Shown here: piece after piece, positions 24,984-32,607 of the stretch
Layout: every line of letters begins with the position of its first letter
Numbering within the stretch: the stretch's first letter is position 1
Assembly (NCBI GenBank): GCA_029563035.1
Contig: JAKQTP010000138.1
Location: 310,001-374,000, forward strand
Direction: 5' to 3'
Length of the DNA stretch: 64,000 nt
DNA from: an archaeon
GTDB lineage: Archaea > Iainarchaeota > Iainarchaeia > CSSED10-239
Position numbers and translations under genes: made by a program
Notes under the pieces: generated by a model
What the model saw: only the letters and a program-made list of their open reading frames with translations
Told to the model about the DNA's origin: nothing
The model's database searches: none

Positions 24984-25961
24984 ATGACTTCAAGATTATA
25001 TTCTGGTCTAATAACTAATATTGGAAATATTTTAGAACAAGGAAGAAGACAAGCAGTTGTTTCTGTAAATAGTATATTACTTAAAACCTACTGGCAAATA
25101 GGAAGAAAAATAGTAGAGTATGAGCAAGAAGGCAAAGAAAAAGCAGAATACGGTTCTAATCTTTTAGATAGTTTATCAAAAGATCTTAAATCTAAATATG
25201 GCAAAGGATTTTCTCGCAGAAATGTTTCGGATATGCGAAGATTTTATTTAACATATGAAAATTGGCAGACAGTGTCTGCCAAATTAAGTTGGTCACATTA
25301 CATACAGTTAATAGGTGTGGATTCCATAGAGGAAAGATCATTTTACGAAAAACAATGTATTTCAGAAAATTGGTCTATAAGAGAATTGTCTCGCCAAATT
25401 GATTCTGGATTGTTTTATAGATTAATTTCTACAAAAAATAAAACAAAAAAGCAATTGTCAAATTGTGGGCAACTAATAGAAAAACCAAAAGACATAATAA
25501 AAGATCCATATATTTTGGAATTTTTAAATATTTCTGAAAATTACAAATTATCAGAAAAAGAACTAGAAACAAAAATAATAAATAAATTACAACAATTTCT
25601 TTTAGAATTAGGCAAAGGATTTACTTTTGTTAAAAGACAATATAGGATTACTTTAGATAATGTTGATTATTATATTGATCTAGTATTTTATCATAGGATA
25701 TTAAAATGTTTTATATTAATAGATTTAAAAACAGGCAAAGTAAATCACTCAGATATTGGACAAATGAACATGTATCTTAATTACTTTAAAGAAGAAGAAA
25801 ATGGCCCTGAAGACAATCAACCGATAGGAATTGTTCTTTCTGCAGACAAAAACGATTTACTTGTAAAGTATGCTTTTGGAGGAATAACAAATAATCTTTT
25901 TGTTTCAAAATATAAGTTATATCTTCCAACAAAAGAGGAATTAGAGAAAATAATTACTTAA
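24984..25961 (+). CDS. DUF1016/YhcG-type PD-(D/E)XK nuclease-like protein
   Basis: 325 residues. The N-terminal DUF1016 domain is clear: SVNSILLKTYWQIGRKIVEYEQ, YGSNLLDSLSKDL and FSRRNVSDMRRFYLTYE, then LSWSHYIQLI. The C-terminal domain has the PD-(D/E)XK layout YYIDLVFYHR then CFILIDLKTGK and GQMNMYLNYF. The catalytic triad reads Asp...Asp-x-Lys, the usual Glu replaced by Asp. Such proteins travel with mobile elements and defence loci. No mobility gene is adjacent here, but it interrupts a housekeeping stretch and may be acquired. Confidence 0.9.
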   Translation: MTSRLYSGLITNIGNILEQGRRQAVVSVNSILLKTYWQIGRKIVEYEQEGKEKAEYGSNLLDSLSKDLKSKYGKGFSRRNVSDMRRFYLTYENWQTVSAKLSWSHYIQLIGVDSIEERSFYEKQCISENWSIRELSRQIDSGLFYRLISTKNKTKKQLSNCGQLIEKPKDIIKDPYILEFLNISENYKLSEKELETKIINKLQQFLLELGKGFTFVKRQYRITLDNVDYYIDLVFYHRILKCFILIDLKTGKVNHSDIGQMNMYLNYFKEEENGPEDNQPIGIVLSADKNDLLVKYAFGGITNNLFVSKYKLYLPTKEELEKIIT

Positions 25962-25964
25962 TGT

Positions 25965-26771
25965 TCAGTAAATTACAGAATATATTTTTTCAATATCTTT
26001 TATTTCTAATTGCCTTATCTTTTTATCGCGTATCTTGTCATCTATGTTTTTGCTTTTCTCAGAAATGTTTCTATCTTTAATATCTCTAGAGAAAAGATTA
26101 AGCGCATTACTTACATCTTTGTTAGGATATCTAAAAACCCCTTTTACAAAATCATTATATCTTTTATCAAAATCTTTTTTATTTGGCTTTAAAACTAAGA
26201 TAGATGAGTCAACAGCAGGAACCGGAAAGAAACATTTTTTGGAAACATTTTTCTTAATTTCTATATCATAATAGCTTTGAGCAAGAACAGAAATTGCATT
26301 GTAATTAATAAAACCAGGGATTGAAACTAGCTTTTCTGCAAATTCCCTTTGAACAATCTCAACAATCAAGCAATTACAATCAAGTATTTTTTCAGTAAAA
26401 AGAAGAGATATTGAATATGGCAAGAAGGTTGCAATCTTATTAAACTTATAATCTGAAAAGTTTATTTTTAGAATATCAGAATTTATTAAAAGCAGTTTTT
26501 TGTTTTCAATTTCTGATTTAAATTCTTGCATTAAAATCTCAAACATCTTTTTGTCTTTTTCTATAGCAATTACTTGCTTTGCCTTTAATAGTATTTGTTT
26601 TGTAAGAAAGCCAGTTCCTGGTCCGACTTCTAAGATTACATCTGTTTTCTTGATATCTAGTAAATCTATAACCTTTTCAATCACTTTGTCATCAACAATA
26701 TAATTTTGATCCAAGTTATGACTAGGTTTAAAATTATATTTTAGCATTTGAGAATAAAGTTCTTTGATCAT
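25965..26771 (-). CDS. ksgA: 16S rRNA dimethyladenosine transferase (KsgA/Dim1) with altered motif IV
   Basis: 268 residues. The SAM site EVGPGTGFLT (48-57) and the N-terminal LDQNYIVDD are typical, and the C-terminal helical domain is present. The enzyme dimethylates the two adjacent adenosines in helix 45 of small-subunit rRNA. Motif IV, normally NLPY, reads FLPY at residues 116-119; the Phe is encoded by TTC at 26424-26426. It ends the block L21e, rpoF, DUF655, ksgA, an order seen in many archaea, and lies 11 bases after DUF655. Confidence 0.92.
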   Translation of the reverse strand: MIKELYSQMLKYNFKPSHNLDQNYIVDDKVIEKVIDLLDIKKTDVILEVGPGTGFLTKQILLKAKQVIAIEKDKKMFEILMQEFKSEIENKKLLLINSDILKINFSDYKFNKIATFLPYSISLLFTEKILDCNCLIVEIVQREFAEKLVSIPGFINYNAISVLAQSYYDIEIKKNVSKKCFFPVPAVDSSILVLKPNKKDFDKRYNDFVKGVFRYPNKDVSNALNLFSRDIKDRNISEKSKNIDDKIRDKKIRQLEIKDIEKIYSVIY

Positions 26772-26782
26772 ATTTTAAGAAT

Positions 26783-27313
26783 TCAGAATTTTTTAACAAT
26801 AGGAACAGTAAACAAAAAGAATTTCTCATCTTCTTTGTTTTCTATTTCTGTAATTACCCTATTTACAATTACTTTTATTGGATCTGGAAACAAATCTATC
26901 TTTTTAAGATCATCAAGGGAAGTTATTGGTCCGTTCTTCTCTAAATAGCTCATTAATGCCATTCTGTGTTTTTTCCCAATCATTGGAAGCAAATCAAGCT
27001 GATGTCTTCTGGCATTTATTGGCCTAGCATTATTAAAGAAAGCAACAAATCTTTCTTGGTTATTATTAACAATTGTCTCTACTGCCTTTTCTAGTTCTTT
27101 TTTTGCTATTGTTGTAAGCCTATCATAAGGTATTCTTTTTATTGGCTTGTCTTCTGTGCTTATAACTTCTTGTAATTTTGGCGTGTCATCACTATACATT
27201 TCAAGTAAGGAAAAATTAGAGACACCAATACACTGAATTACTGGCGTGTGCTTGAATTGCACTTCTTTTGTTGCTCTGTCAAGAACAATTGCTTCTTTTT
27301 TTATTTCTATCAT
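26783..27313 (-). CDS. DUF655 RNA-binding protein
   Basis: 176 residues. The archaeal DUF655 (COG1491) layout is clear: a short OB-like beta domain (1-60) with EAIVLDRA, then RIPYDRLTTIAKKELE and a helix-hairpin-helix region RRHQLDLLPMIGKKHRMALMSYLEK. It is predicted to bind RNA, and its place between rpoF and ksgA is conserved in archaea, which suggests a role in rRNA maturation or modification. Exact function is not established. Confidence 0.88.
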   Translation of the reverse strand: MIEIKKEAIVLDRATKEVQFKHTPVIQCIGVSNFSLLEMYSDDTPKLQEVISTEDKPIKRIPYDRLTTIAKKELEKAVETIVNNNQERFVAFFNNARPINARRHQLDLLPMIGKKHRMALMSYLEKNGPITSLDDLKKIDLFPDPIKVIVNRVITEIENKEDEKFFLFTVPIVKKF

Positions 27314-27321
27314 AATTTTAC

Positions 27322-27654
27322 TTATTCTTCCTTTTTGTATTTGTTTACAAGAGTTAATATTTTCTCTTTGTTATCGTCTGTTATTGCCTTGTTTTTTTCT
27401 GCAATCAAATCCAACTCTACTGCATTAGGCAAGATATCTACAATTTTAGTTGCCACCTCATTAGGCAATTCCATGTCTTGCAATTCCTTTTTCAGTTTTT
27501 CTGCTTTTAATGGTGTTAATTTTGCAAATTGCTTTGCATGTTCTAGTGCCATCTTCTGCTCATAATTAAGTTCTTTGTCTTTTCCTTTTTCAGTTAAGAT
27601 TTTCTTAATTTCTGCAAGACTTAAATCATCAACATAGGTTGGGTTATTTATCAT
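27322..27654 (-). CDS. rpoF: DNA-directed RNA polymerase subunit F (Rpb4)
   Basis: 110 residues of the archaeal RpoF/Rpb4 family. The C-terminal HRDC-like helices are visible in KLTPLKAEKLKKELQDM and NEVATKIVDILPNAVELDLI, followed by NKEKILTLVNKYKKEE. With subunit E (Rpb7) it forms the polymerase stalk, which binds emerging RNA and aids initiation and termination. Its ATG overlaps the end of the L21e gene by 4 bases, so the two are translationally coupled. Confidence 0.92.
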   Translation of the reverse strand: MINNPTYVDDLSLAEIKKILTEKGKDKELNYEQKMALEHAKQFAKLTPLKAEKLKKELQDMELPNEVATKIVDILPNAVELDLIAEKNKAITDDNKEKILTLVNKYKKEE

Positions 27655-27965
27655 TTTTTTTCACCTTTTGCTATTTGTTTGATTATTTTAAGATGCACTC
27701 TGTGTGTTATTATCTTTTTTGTTTTGTTTCCTTCTTTTAATTGAACTATTGGGCAATCCCCTTGAAAGCCAATAACTTTTCCAGTAATCCCGTCTACTCT
27801 TCTGTGTGGAATACCAGAATGAACTGAACTATTTACATTTACTTGAACAACATCATCAACTTTTATTGGTTTAATCAATTGATTAACTGTTGTCTTGTCT
27901 CTTACATTTCTTTTAAATCTTCTTCGTGTTAAAGATCTTTTTCCTTTTGCCTTTTTGTTTGCCAT
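27651..27965 (-). CDS. rpl21e: Ribosomal protein L21e
   Basis: 104 residues, the normal length for archaeal L21e (eL21). Recognisable parts are KGKRSLTRRRFKRNVRDK at the start, VDDVVQVNVNSSVHSGIPHRRVDGITGKVIGF in the middle and KKIITHRVHLKIIK near the end. It is a large-subunit protein that binds 5S/23S rRNA. It leads the leftward operon L21e-rpoF-DUF655-ksgA. The strongly AT-rich 245-base region upstream carries the divergent promoters for this operon and for tbp. Confidence 0.96.
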   Translation of the reverse strand: MANKKAKGKRSLTRRRFKRNVRDKTTVNQLIKPIKVDDVVQVNVNSSVHSGIPHRRVDGITGKVIGFQGDCPIVQLKEGNKTKKIITHRVHLKIIKQIAKGEKK

Positions 27966-28160
27966 TTTTATCTCATTCCTTTTTTTATTTTTTTAAAATT
28001 TAATATATAATTATTGAGGCAAAAAGCTTTTATAAGGCACTACATACGAAATAAAACCCTAACAAAACCAATCACAAAAATTAGCAATATTAACCAAAAC
28101 TGCACAAAAGGTTAATGAAAAACACCAAAAAAGCAGTTTATAAATGCTTGGGTATATAAA

Positions 28161-28172
28161 TTATATATATAA
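28161..28172 (+). promoter_or_regulatory. TATA box of the tbp gene
   Basis: An AT-only TTATATATATAA run lies about 44 bases before the tbp ATG. A transcription start about 26 bases downstream would give a short leader containing AAGGAG at 28197-28202, well placed before ATG 28211. Several TATA-like stretches overlap here, so the exact box is uncertain. Confidence 0.45.
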
Positions 28173-28210
28173 ATATTTGCTTTTTACTATAATATAAAGG
28201 AGAAAATAAC

Positions 28211-28753
28211 ATGGAATATAAAATTGTTAATCTAGTTGCTTCTAGTTCTCTAGGCGCTGGTCTTGATTTGTATAATCTAGCAACAGCGATACCAGAAGTC
28301 GAATATGAGCCAGAGCAGTTTCCTGGTGCTATCCTAAAAATGGATGAGCCAAGAGTTTCTTTACTTCTTTTCAAGAACGGAAACATAATTATTTCAGGTG
28401 CATCATCAGAAAAAGACATAAAGACAGCAATAAAAAAAGCTACAAAGATAATTGGCGAAGTACAAAAAGGCGTTGTTCTAAAGGAAAGAGTAAGCTATAA
28501 GATTGTTAATCTTGTTGCAACATCAAACCTTAATAAACAGATAGATCTTTTTAATGCAGCAGTAACTTTAGATAACATAGAATATGAGCCAGAGCAATTT
28601 CCTGGTGCAATAGTAAGACTATTCAATCCAAAGCTAACAATGCTTCTTTTCAAGAACGGCAAACTAATATGTGCTGGTGCTAAGTCAGAAGAAGATATTG
28701 TTAAGGGTCTTAACAAGCTAAAGAAAGTACTTGCTAGTGCCAAAAAGAAATAG
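28211..28753 (+). CDS. tbp: TATA-box-binding protein
   Basis: 180 residues, the full two-repeat saddle of archaeal TBP. Each half carries YEPEQFPGAI, then an LLLFKNG or MLLFKNG strand and an SGASSEKDI or AGAKSEEDI motif. It recruits TFB and RNA polymerase to the promoter. The C-terminal tail is basic rather than acidic. It is the first gene of a probable operon with a kinase-like and an acyltransferase-like gene; the next ATG is 2 bases after the stop. Confidence 0.97.
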   Translation: MEYKIVNLVASSSLGAGLDLYNLATAIPEVEYEPEQFPGAILKMDEPRVSLLLFKNGNIIISGASSEKDIKTAIKKATKIIGEVQKGVVLKERVSYKIVNLVATSNLNKQIDLFNAAVTLDNIEYEPEQFPGAIVRLFNPKLTMLLFKNGKLICAGAKSEEDIVKGLNKLKKVLASAKKK

Positions 28754-28754
28754 T

Positions 28755-29642
28755 ATGAAAGCAGCAAGAAAATTTAATTTTTATGCCTCAAAAAAGGCGA
28801 CTAATGCTTCTAGGCGATTAAAAGATAGATTTACTGGTTCTATAAAGAAAGGACAATCTATAGAAGCATCATTAAAACCACTTGTTTCTTTTTCTAAATC
28901 TTTGGTTCGTGATAATAAACGCGGTAGTGTAAAAAAAGGTCTAGTTTATAACCCGTTTGCTAAAGAGGTAGTTAGAAAAAATCCAGGAATGATGAAATCT
29001 TTCTTTACTCTTTTTAAAGATAAAACAGCAACAGAGATTAAAGATCTCAATGGCAACTACATTATAAGAAGAACTTACAAGAGAAAACCGAAGATGAGTA
29101 ATATTGAAAAAGGAGAACATGGTTTTAATATTAGTGAAGGTTTTGTAATGGATGTTAAGGTTGATGGAAAAACACGAAGGCTTTTTATTAAAGCTGAAGA
29201 AAATTCAGAAAATTTAAATCATAACACTTATAGTCAATATTTTGGAACCCAGATACAAAAGATTTTTGGCCTTAGCACCATAGATGCTCATCTTGCATAT
29301 ACTGAAATTGGAAAAAAATCAACAACTGGCTTTTTTGTTTCAGATTTTACTGATCTTATAGAATTTAGAAAGGCTAAAAAACAAGGGCTAATCTCTAAAC
29401 AAGAATACAAAGATTTTTTAAAAAAAGTTAAAGAAATTGATAGAAATATAAATAGAGAACTTCCAAATCTAAGACTTGAACTTACAAAAGATAAAGTTGT
29501 AATTAAGGATTTTTTGCCTAAAAATGTTTTTATTGATTTAAAGACAAGACAACTTTATTTTTTTGATCCTTGGCTTGCAAAAGATAGCCTTTATACCAAG
29601 GTTTTTTTCTTTCTTCAAAGAACTACAAATATTAATATTTAG
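28755..29642 (+). CDS. Protein-kinase-like fold protein
   Basis: 295 residues from ATG 28755, two bases after the tbp stop; eight more codons are open upstream but lie in tbp. The basic N-terminus (1-110) shows no domain. The rest has a kinase-like order of elements: RLFIKAE with K146 as the beta-3 lysine, a hinge FVSDFTDLIEF, then IKDFLPKNVFID (D252, N257), which matches the HRDLKPEN catalytic loop, and YFFDPW (D271) at the DFG position. The glycine-rich loop is not obvious. It may phosphorylate a small molecule, lipid or protein; the next gene is a lipid-acyltransferase-like protein. Confidence 0.5.
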   Translation: MKAARKFNFYASKKATNASRRLKDRFTGSIKKGQSIEASLKPLVSFSKSLVRDNKRGSVKKGLVYNPFAKEVVRKNPGMMKSFFTLFKDKTATEIKDLNGNYIIRRTYKRKPKMSNIEKGEHGFNISEGFVMDVKVDGKTRRLFIKAEENSENLNHNTYSQYFGTQIQKIFGLSTIDAHLAYTEIGKKSTTGFFVSDFTDLIEFRKAKKQGLISKQEYKDFLKKVKEIDRNINRELPNLRLELTKDKVVIKDFLPKNVFIDLKTRQLYFFDPWLAKDSLYTKVFFFLQRTTNINI

Positions 29643-29649
29643 ATAAACT

Positions 29650-30351
29650 ATGCTAAAATATAAAAGAACAAATGCCAAAAATAGGCCTACAAACCCTAAA
29701 CTCAAACCTAAAGGCAAAACAACTAAAAAACTTTATTCTGGATTTTCAAATCTACTTTATAAAAAGAAAATAAAACTGTTCAGTGAAAATCTTTTAAATA
29801 AAAGAGCAGCACAAGGTCCTGCCATAGTTCTTGGAACACACGACTTAAAGCCATTAAGGATAGAGCCTTTTCTAATACAAACAATGTCAAAAAAACACAT
29901 ACATTGGATATCCAGTTTGGCAATAAGGCCTTTTGGTAAAAGAATAGTTATTTCAAAAACACCAGTTTTAAATAAATTAACTAAAGGCCTAGAAAATATA
30001 GAAATAGACAGAAGAAATCTTACGGTTGCAGAAACTAGGCGAATGGTTTCAGAAGGAATAAATATTTTAAAAGAAGGAAAAGTACTTGGTGCCTTCCCAA
30101 CAGCGTATACTGAAAGCACAGCTGGTTTTGGGCATTCCGGGGCACTATATATAGCAAACAAAGCACAACAAGAGCTTGGTATTAAAATCCCTATTATTTT
30201 AGTTTCAATAAAGAAAGTTAAAAATAAATATCATGTTATACAACAAGAAGTAAGTCTTCCTGATAAAGTTGATAGAAACACAAGGCAGAGATTGACTAAT
30301 GAATATATTTCTAAATTACAAAGATTGTATGCTTGCCTCCCAAATAACTAG
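29650..30351 (+). CDS. PlsC-like (LPLAT) acyltransferase fold with degenerate HX4D
   Basis: 233 residues. The order of motifs is that of glycerophospholipid acyltransferases: IVLGTHDLKPLRIEPFLIQ in the place of NHxSxxD, WISSLAIRPFGKRIV, IEIDRRN as block II, GKVLGAFPTAYTES in the place of FPEGTRS, and GFGHSGALYIA. The catalytic HX4D spacing is lost, because Asp directly follows His. Archaeal membranes do not need acyl transfer, so it may have another substrate or be non-catalytic. It is 7 bases downstream of the kinase-like gene. No membrane helix is evident. Confidence 0.7.
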   Translation: MLKYKRTNAKNRPTNPKLKPKGKTTKKLYSGFSNLLYKKKIKLFSENLLNKRAAQGPAIVLGTHDLKPLRIEPFLIQTMSKKHIHWISSLAIRPFGKRIVISKTPVLNKLTKGLENIEIDRRNLTVAETRRMVSEGINILKEGKVLGAFPTAYTESTAGFGHSGALYIANKAQQELGIKIPIILVSIKKVKNKYHVIQQEVSLPDKVDRNTRQRLTNEYISKLQRLYACLPNN

Positions 30352-30375
30352 TTTGGAATAAAGAAAAACCAACCA

Positions 30376-30383
30376 TTTAAAAA
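30376..30383 (+). promoter_or_regulatory. Box A (TATA) of 5S rRNA
   Basis: TTTAAAAA centred about 27 bases before the first base of 5S rRNA. The sequence and spacing match the archaeal core promoter, so the 5S gene appears to have its own start. Confidence 0.6.
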
Positions 30384-30405
30384 CCTTATCTAATATATAT
30401 TATTT

Positions 30406-30521
30406 GTTAGCGACCATAGGAATGGAGAAACACCTGGACCCTTTCCGAACCCAGAAGTAAAGTTCATTTCCGATTTTGTTTGCACTAAGTTCTTTCTTGG
30501 AGCGGCAAGTTAGTTGCTAAC
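30406..30521 (+). rRNA. 5S ribosomal RNA
   Basis: A 116-base gene. The terminal helix is formed by GTTAGCGAC (30406-30414) and GTTGCTAAC (30513-30521), nine pairs including one G-U. Conserved internal sequence includes ACACCTGGACCC, TTCCGAACCCAGAAGTAAAG and the loop E region. No 16S, 23S or tRNA gene is adjacent, so 5S is unlinked from the rRNA operon here. A box A precedes it and a T-tract follows it. Confidence 0.93.
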
Positions 30522-30528
30522 TTAAAAA

Positions 30529-30559
30529 TTTTAATCTTTTTTTAAAATGTTTTTTTTTC
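30529..30559 (+). terminator. T-rich terminator after 5S rRNA
   Basis: Several T runs, the longest of nine or more, start 8 bases after the 5S gene. This is a typical archaeal U-tract terminator. Confidence 0.6.
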
Positions 30560-30630
30560 TAAAATATATTTCTTTTAAAAACATAATGGCTCTAATTATT
30601 TATGCATATTTTAATAAGAGTTGACTTTCA

Positions 30631-32598
30631 ATGAAGAAGATTAAGAATTTTTTTTCCAAATATTGGTTAGTAATTTTGATTGCGGTTTTGATTTTTGTGT
30701 TGGGACTTGCAATAAGAGCGCATATTCTAAGATACGAGTATATGTTTGAATATGACCCTTATTGGCATCTTAGAGCAACAGGCTATGTTGTTCAAGGAGA
30801 TCTCCCAGCAAATGATCCATTAGGTTTCTATCAGCAAGGCGGGACAAAATATAGTGGCTGGCCAAATTTCTTGTGGTATTTTACAGCAGCAATCTATACA
30901 ATAACTACTTTTGGAGCGCCCTATAATAAATGGTTATTGATGGAATATGCAAGATGGCTTCCTGCAATATTTGGTGCCTTAATTTCTGTAGCCATGTTTT
31001 TCTTAGGTAAGAAAATGTATAACACAAGAACAGGTGTTGCTATGGGAGTAATGGCAGCAACAGTTCCTGCTTTTGTTTATAGAACAATGGGTGGTTTTTT
31101 TGAAGAAGATTCTTTAGGTTTCTTGTGGCTAGTCTTAGGTTTTATATTCTTAGTAATGGCTATACAAAACAGACATAAATTAAAGAACTGGTTAATATAT
31201 TCAATAGTAGGTGCGTTTTTCTTTTTCTTGATGGCAATAACCTGGGATATGTTTTTGTTAATTCCTTTGGTGCTGGTTTCTTATTTTGGAACCATGTTAG
31301 TATACATGGCCATAAAGAAAATAGACAAAAAAGAAATACTTGCTTTTTCAAAAGTATTTTTGACTTGTTTTTTGTTGTTCACAATTGTTACTACTATGTA
31401 TAGTGGAACAAGGTGGATAAAGAGAACATCAGAGTATGTTACAAATTATTTGCCAATCTCTACAGACAACATAGACAGAATAAACAAAGTAAATGTTGCT
31501 CAAGAAGATGTGATTGGAGCAACAGTTGGTGAAGAAAATACTGGTAAGCAATTCTTTTTGGAAAAGTATAGTCTTTTAGTGGTTATTCCGTTTTTGGCTT
31601 TACTAGTAATTCCGTTATATTTGATATTTGGAAAATACAAAAACAAAGAAAAAGAAGACAATGATCATAAACATGACAATATTGATTATTTTGTTTTGAT
31701 AATTTTCTTCTGGATATTAATTACAGGGTTTATGGCTTGGACAAAACTAAAGTTTACTTATACTTTAGGATTGCCAATTGCTGCAGGATTTGGTTTCTTG
31801 TTTTTCTTAGCAACAGAAACGATACAAAATAAATCTTTAGCTTATAAAAGAACATTAACAATTATCTCTGCAATTTTCTTAATAGGTGCAATTGCTGCTG
31901 GTAGTTTCTTTGTCATGAGCAAGGTCCCTCCAATTGTTGAAGAAAAGAATTGGCAAAATGCAATGTTTTGGGTAAAAGATAATTCTTCAGAGAATGCTAA
32001 AATCTTTAATTGGTGGGATTCTGGACACTGGATAGCATATTTTACTGAACGAAAAGTAAGCACAGATAACACAAACGCATATGCTGAAGGCACAAAAGAT
32101 TTTGGTATGTTTTTGATTTCTGAAGATCTTAATTTTTCAAAAGAGATGTTAAAGGAATATGATGCTGATTTTGTAATGACAGAATCATCTTATCTAACCA
32201 GAATGTCTTCTTTTGCAGTTTATGGTTATTGGACTACTAACTTTAGTGATCCTAGAGTTACAAAATATACAGGCATAGGTCTTGGCTGTTCTAAAGTTGT
32301 TACACCAATATCAGGAGCTGTAAGCTATAACTGTCAAGGAAATGTATTACCTGAAGAAGAGATGGTAAAAATAAAAACTGAGTATCACACAGTGCCTGAC
32401 CAAATAATGCAGGGGTTGCCTGTATATCTTTATAAAGAAAAAGACAACTCAAGGATTTATTTAATAAATGCTGCGATAAATAAAACAATATTTGCAAGAG
32501 TTTGGTTTAATGATACGACAATTGAGCCTTTTATGGAGCTTGTCTATTCATCTGGAGATGTAAGAGTTTACAAAGTTAATAAGGACAAATTAAACTAG
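30631..32598 (+). CDS. aglB: Oligosaccharyltransferase AglB (STT3 family)
   Basis: 655 residues. About a dozen membrane helices fill residues 10-430, and a C-terminal soluble domain follows. The first external loop carries the metal-site EYDPYWHLR (D42), the second GGFFEEDSLG, and the acceptor-site motif is WWDSGHW (461-467), a variant of WWDYG. The enzyme transfers a lipid-linked glycan to Asn in exported proteins. The soluble domain is short compared with euryarchaeal AglB. The GT4 phosphoglycosyl transferase gene follows after 9 bases, so the first and last steps of N-glycosylation are paired. Confidence 0.94.
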   Translation: MKKIKNFFSKYWLVILIAVLIFVLGLAIRAHILRYEYMFEYDPYWHLRATGYVVQGDLPANDPLGFYQQGGTKYSGWPNFLWYFTAAIYTITTFGAPYNKWLLMEYARWLPAIFGALISVAMFFLGKKMYNTRTGVAMGVMAATVPAFVYRTMGGFFEEDSLGFLWLVLGFIFLVMAIQNRHKLKNWLIYSIVGAFFFFLMAITWDMFLLIPLVLVSYFGTMLVYMAIKKIDKKEILAFSKVFLTCFLLFTIVTTMYSGTRWIKRTSEYVTNYLPISTDNIDRINKVNVAQEDVIGATVGEENTGKQFFLEKYSLLVVIPFLALLVIPLYLIFGKYKNKEKEDNDHKHDNIDYFVLIIFFWILITGFMAWTKLKFTYTLGLPIAAGFGFLFFLATETIQNKSLAYKRTLTIISAIFLIGAIAAGSFFVMSKVPPIVEEKNWQNAMFWVKDNSSENAKIFNWWDSGHWIAYFTERKVSTDNTNAYAEGTKDFGMFLISEDLNFSKEMLKEYDADFVMTESSYLTRMSSFAVYGYWTTNFSDPRVTKYTGIGLGCSKVVTPISGAVSYNCQGNVLPEEEMVKIKTEYHTVPDQIMQGLPVYLYKEKDNSRIYLINAAINKTIFARVWFNDTTIEPFMELVYSSGDVRVYKVNKDKLN

Positions 32599-32607
32599 GA
32601 AAATAAA

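Noticed and set aside
28211..28753. Internal direct repeat of about 280 bases
   Set aside because: It is the normal two-fold repeat of TBP, not a duplication event.
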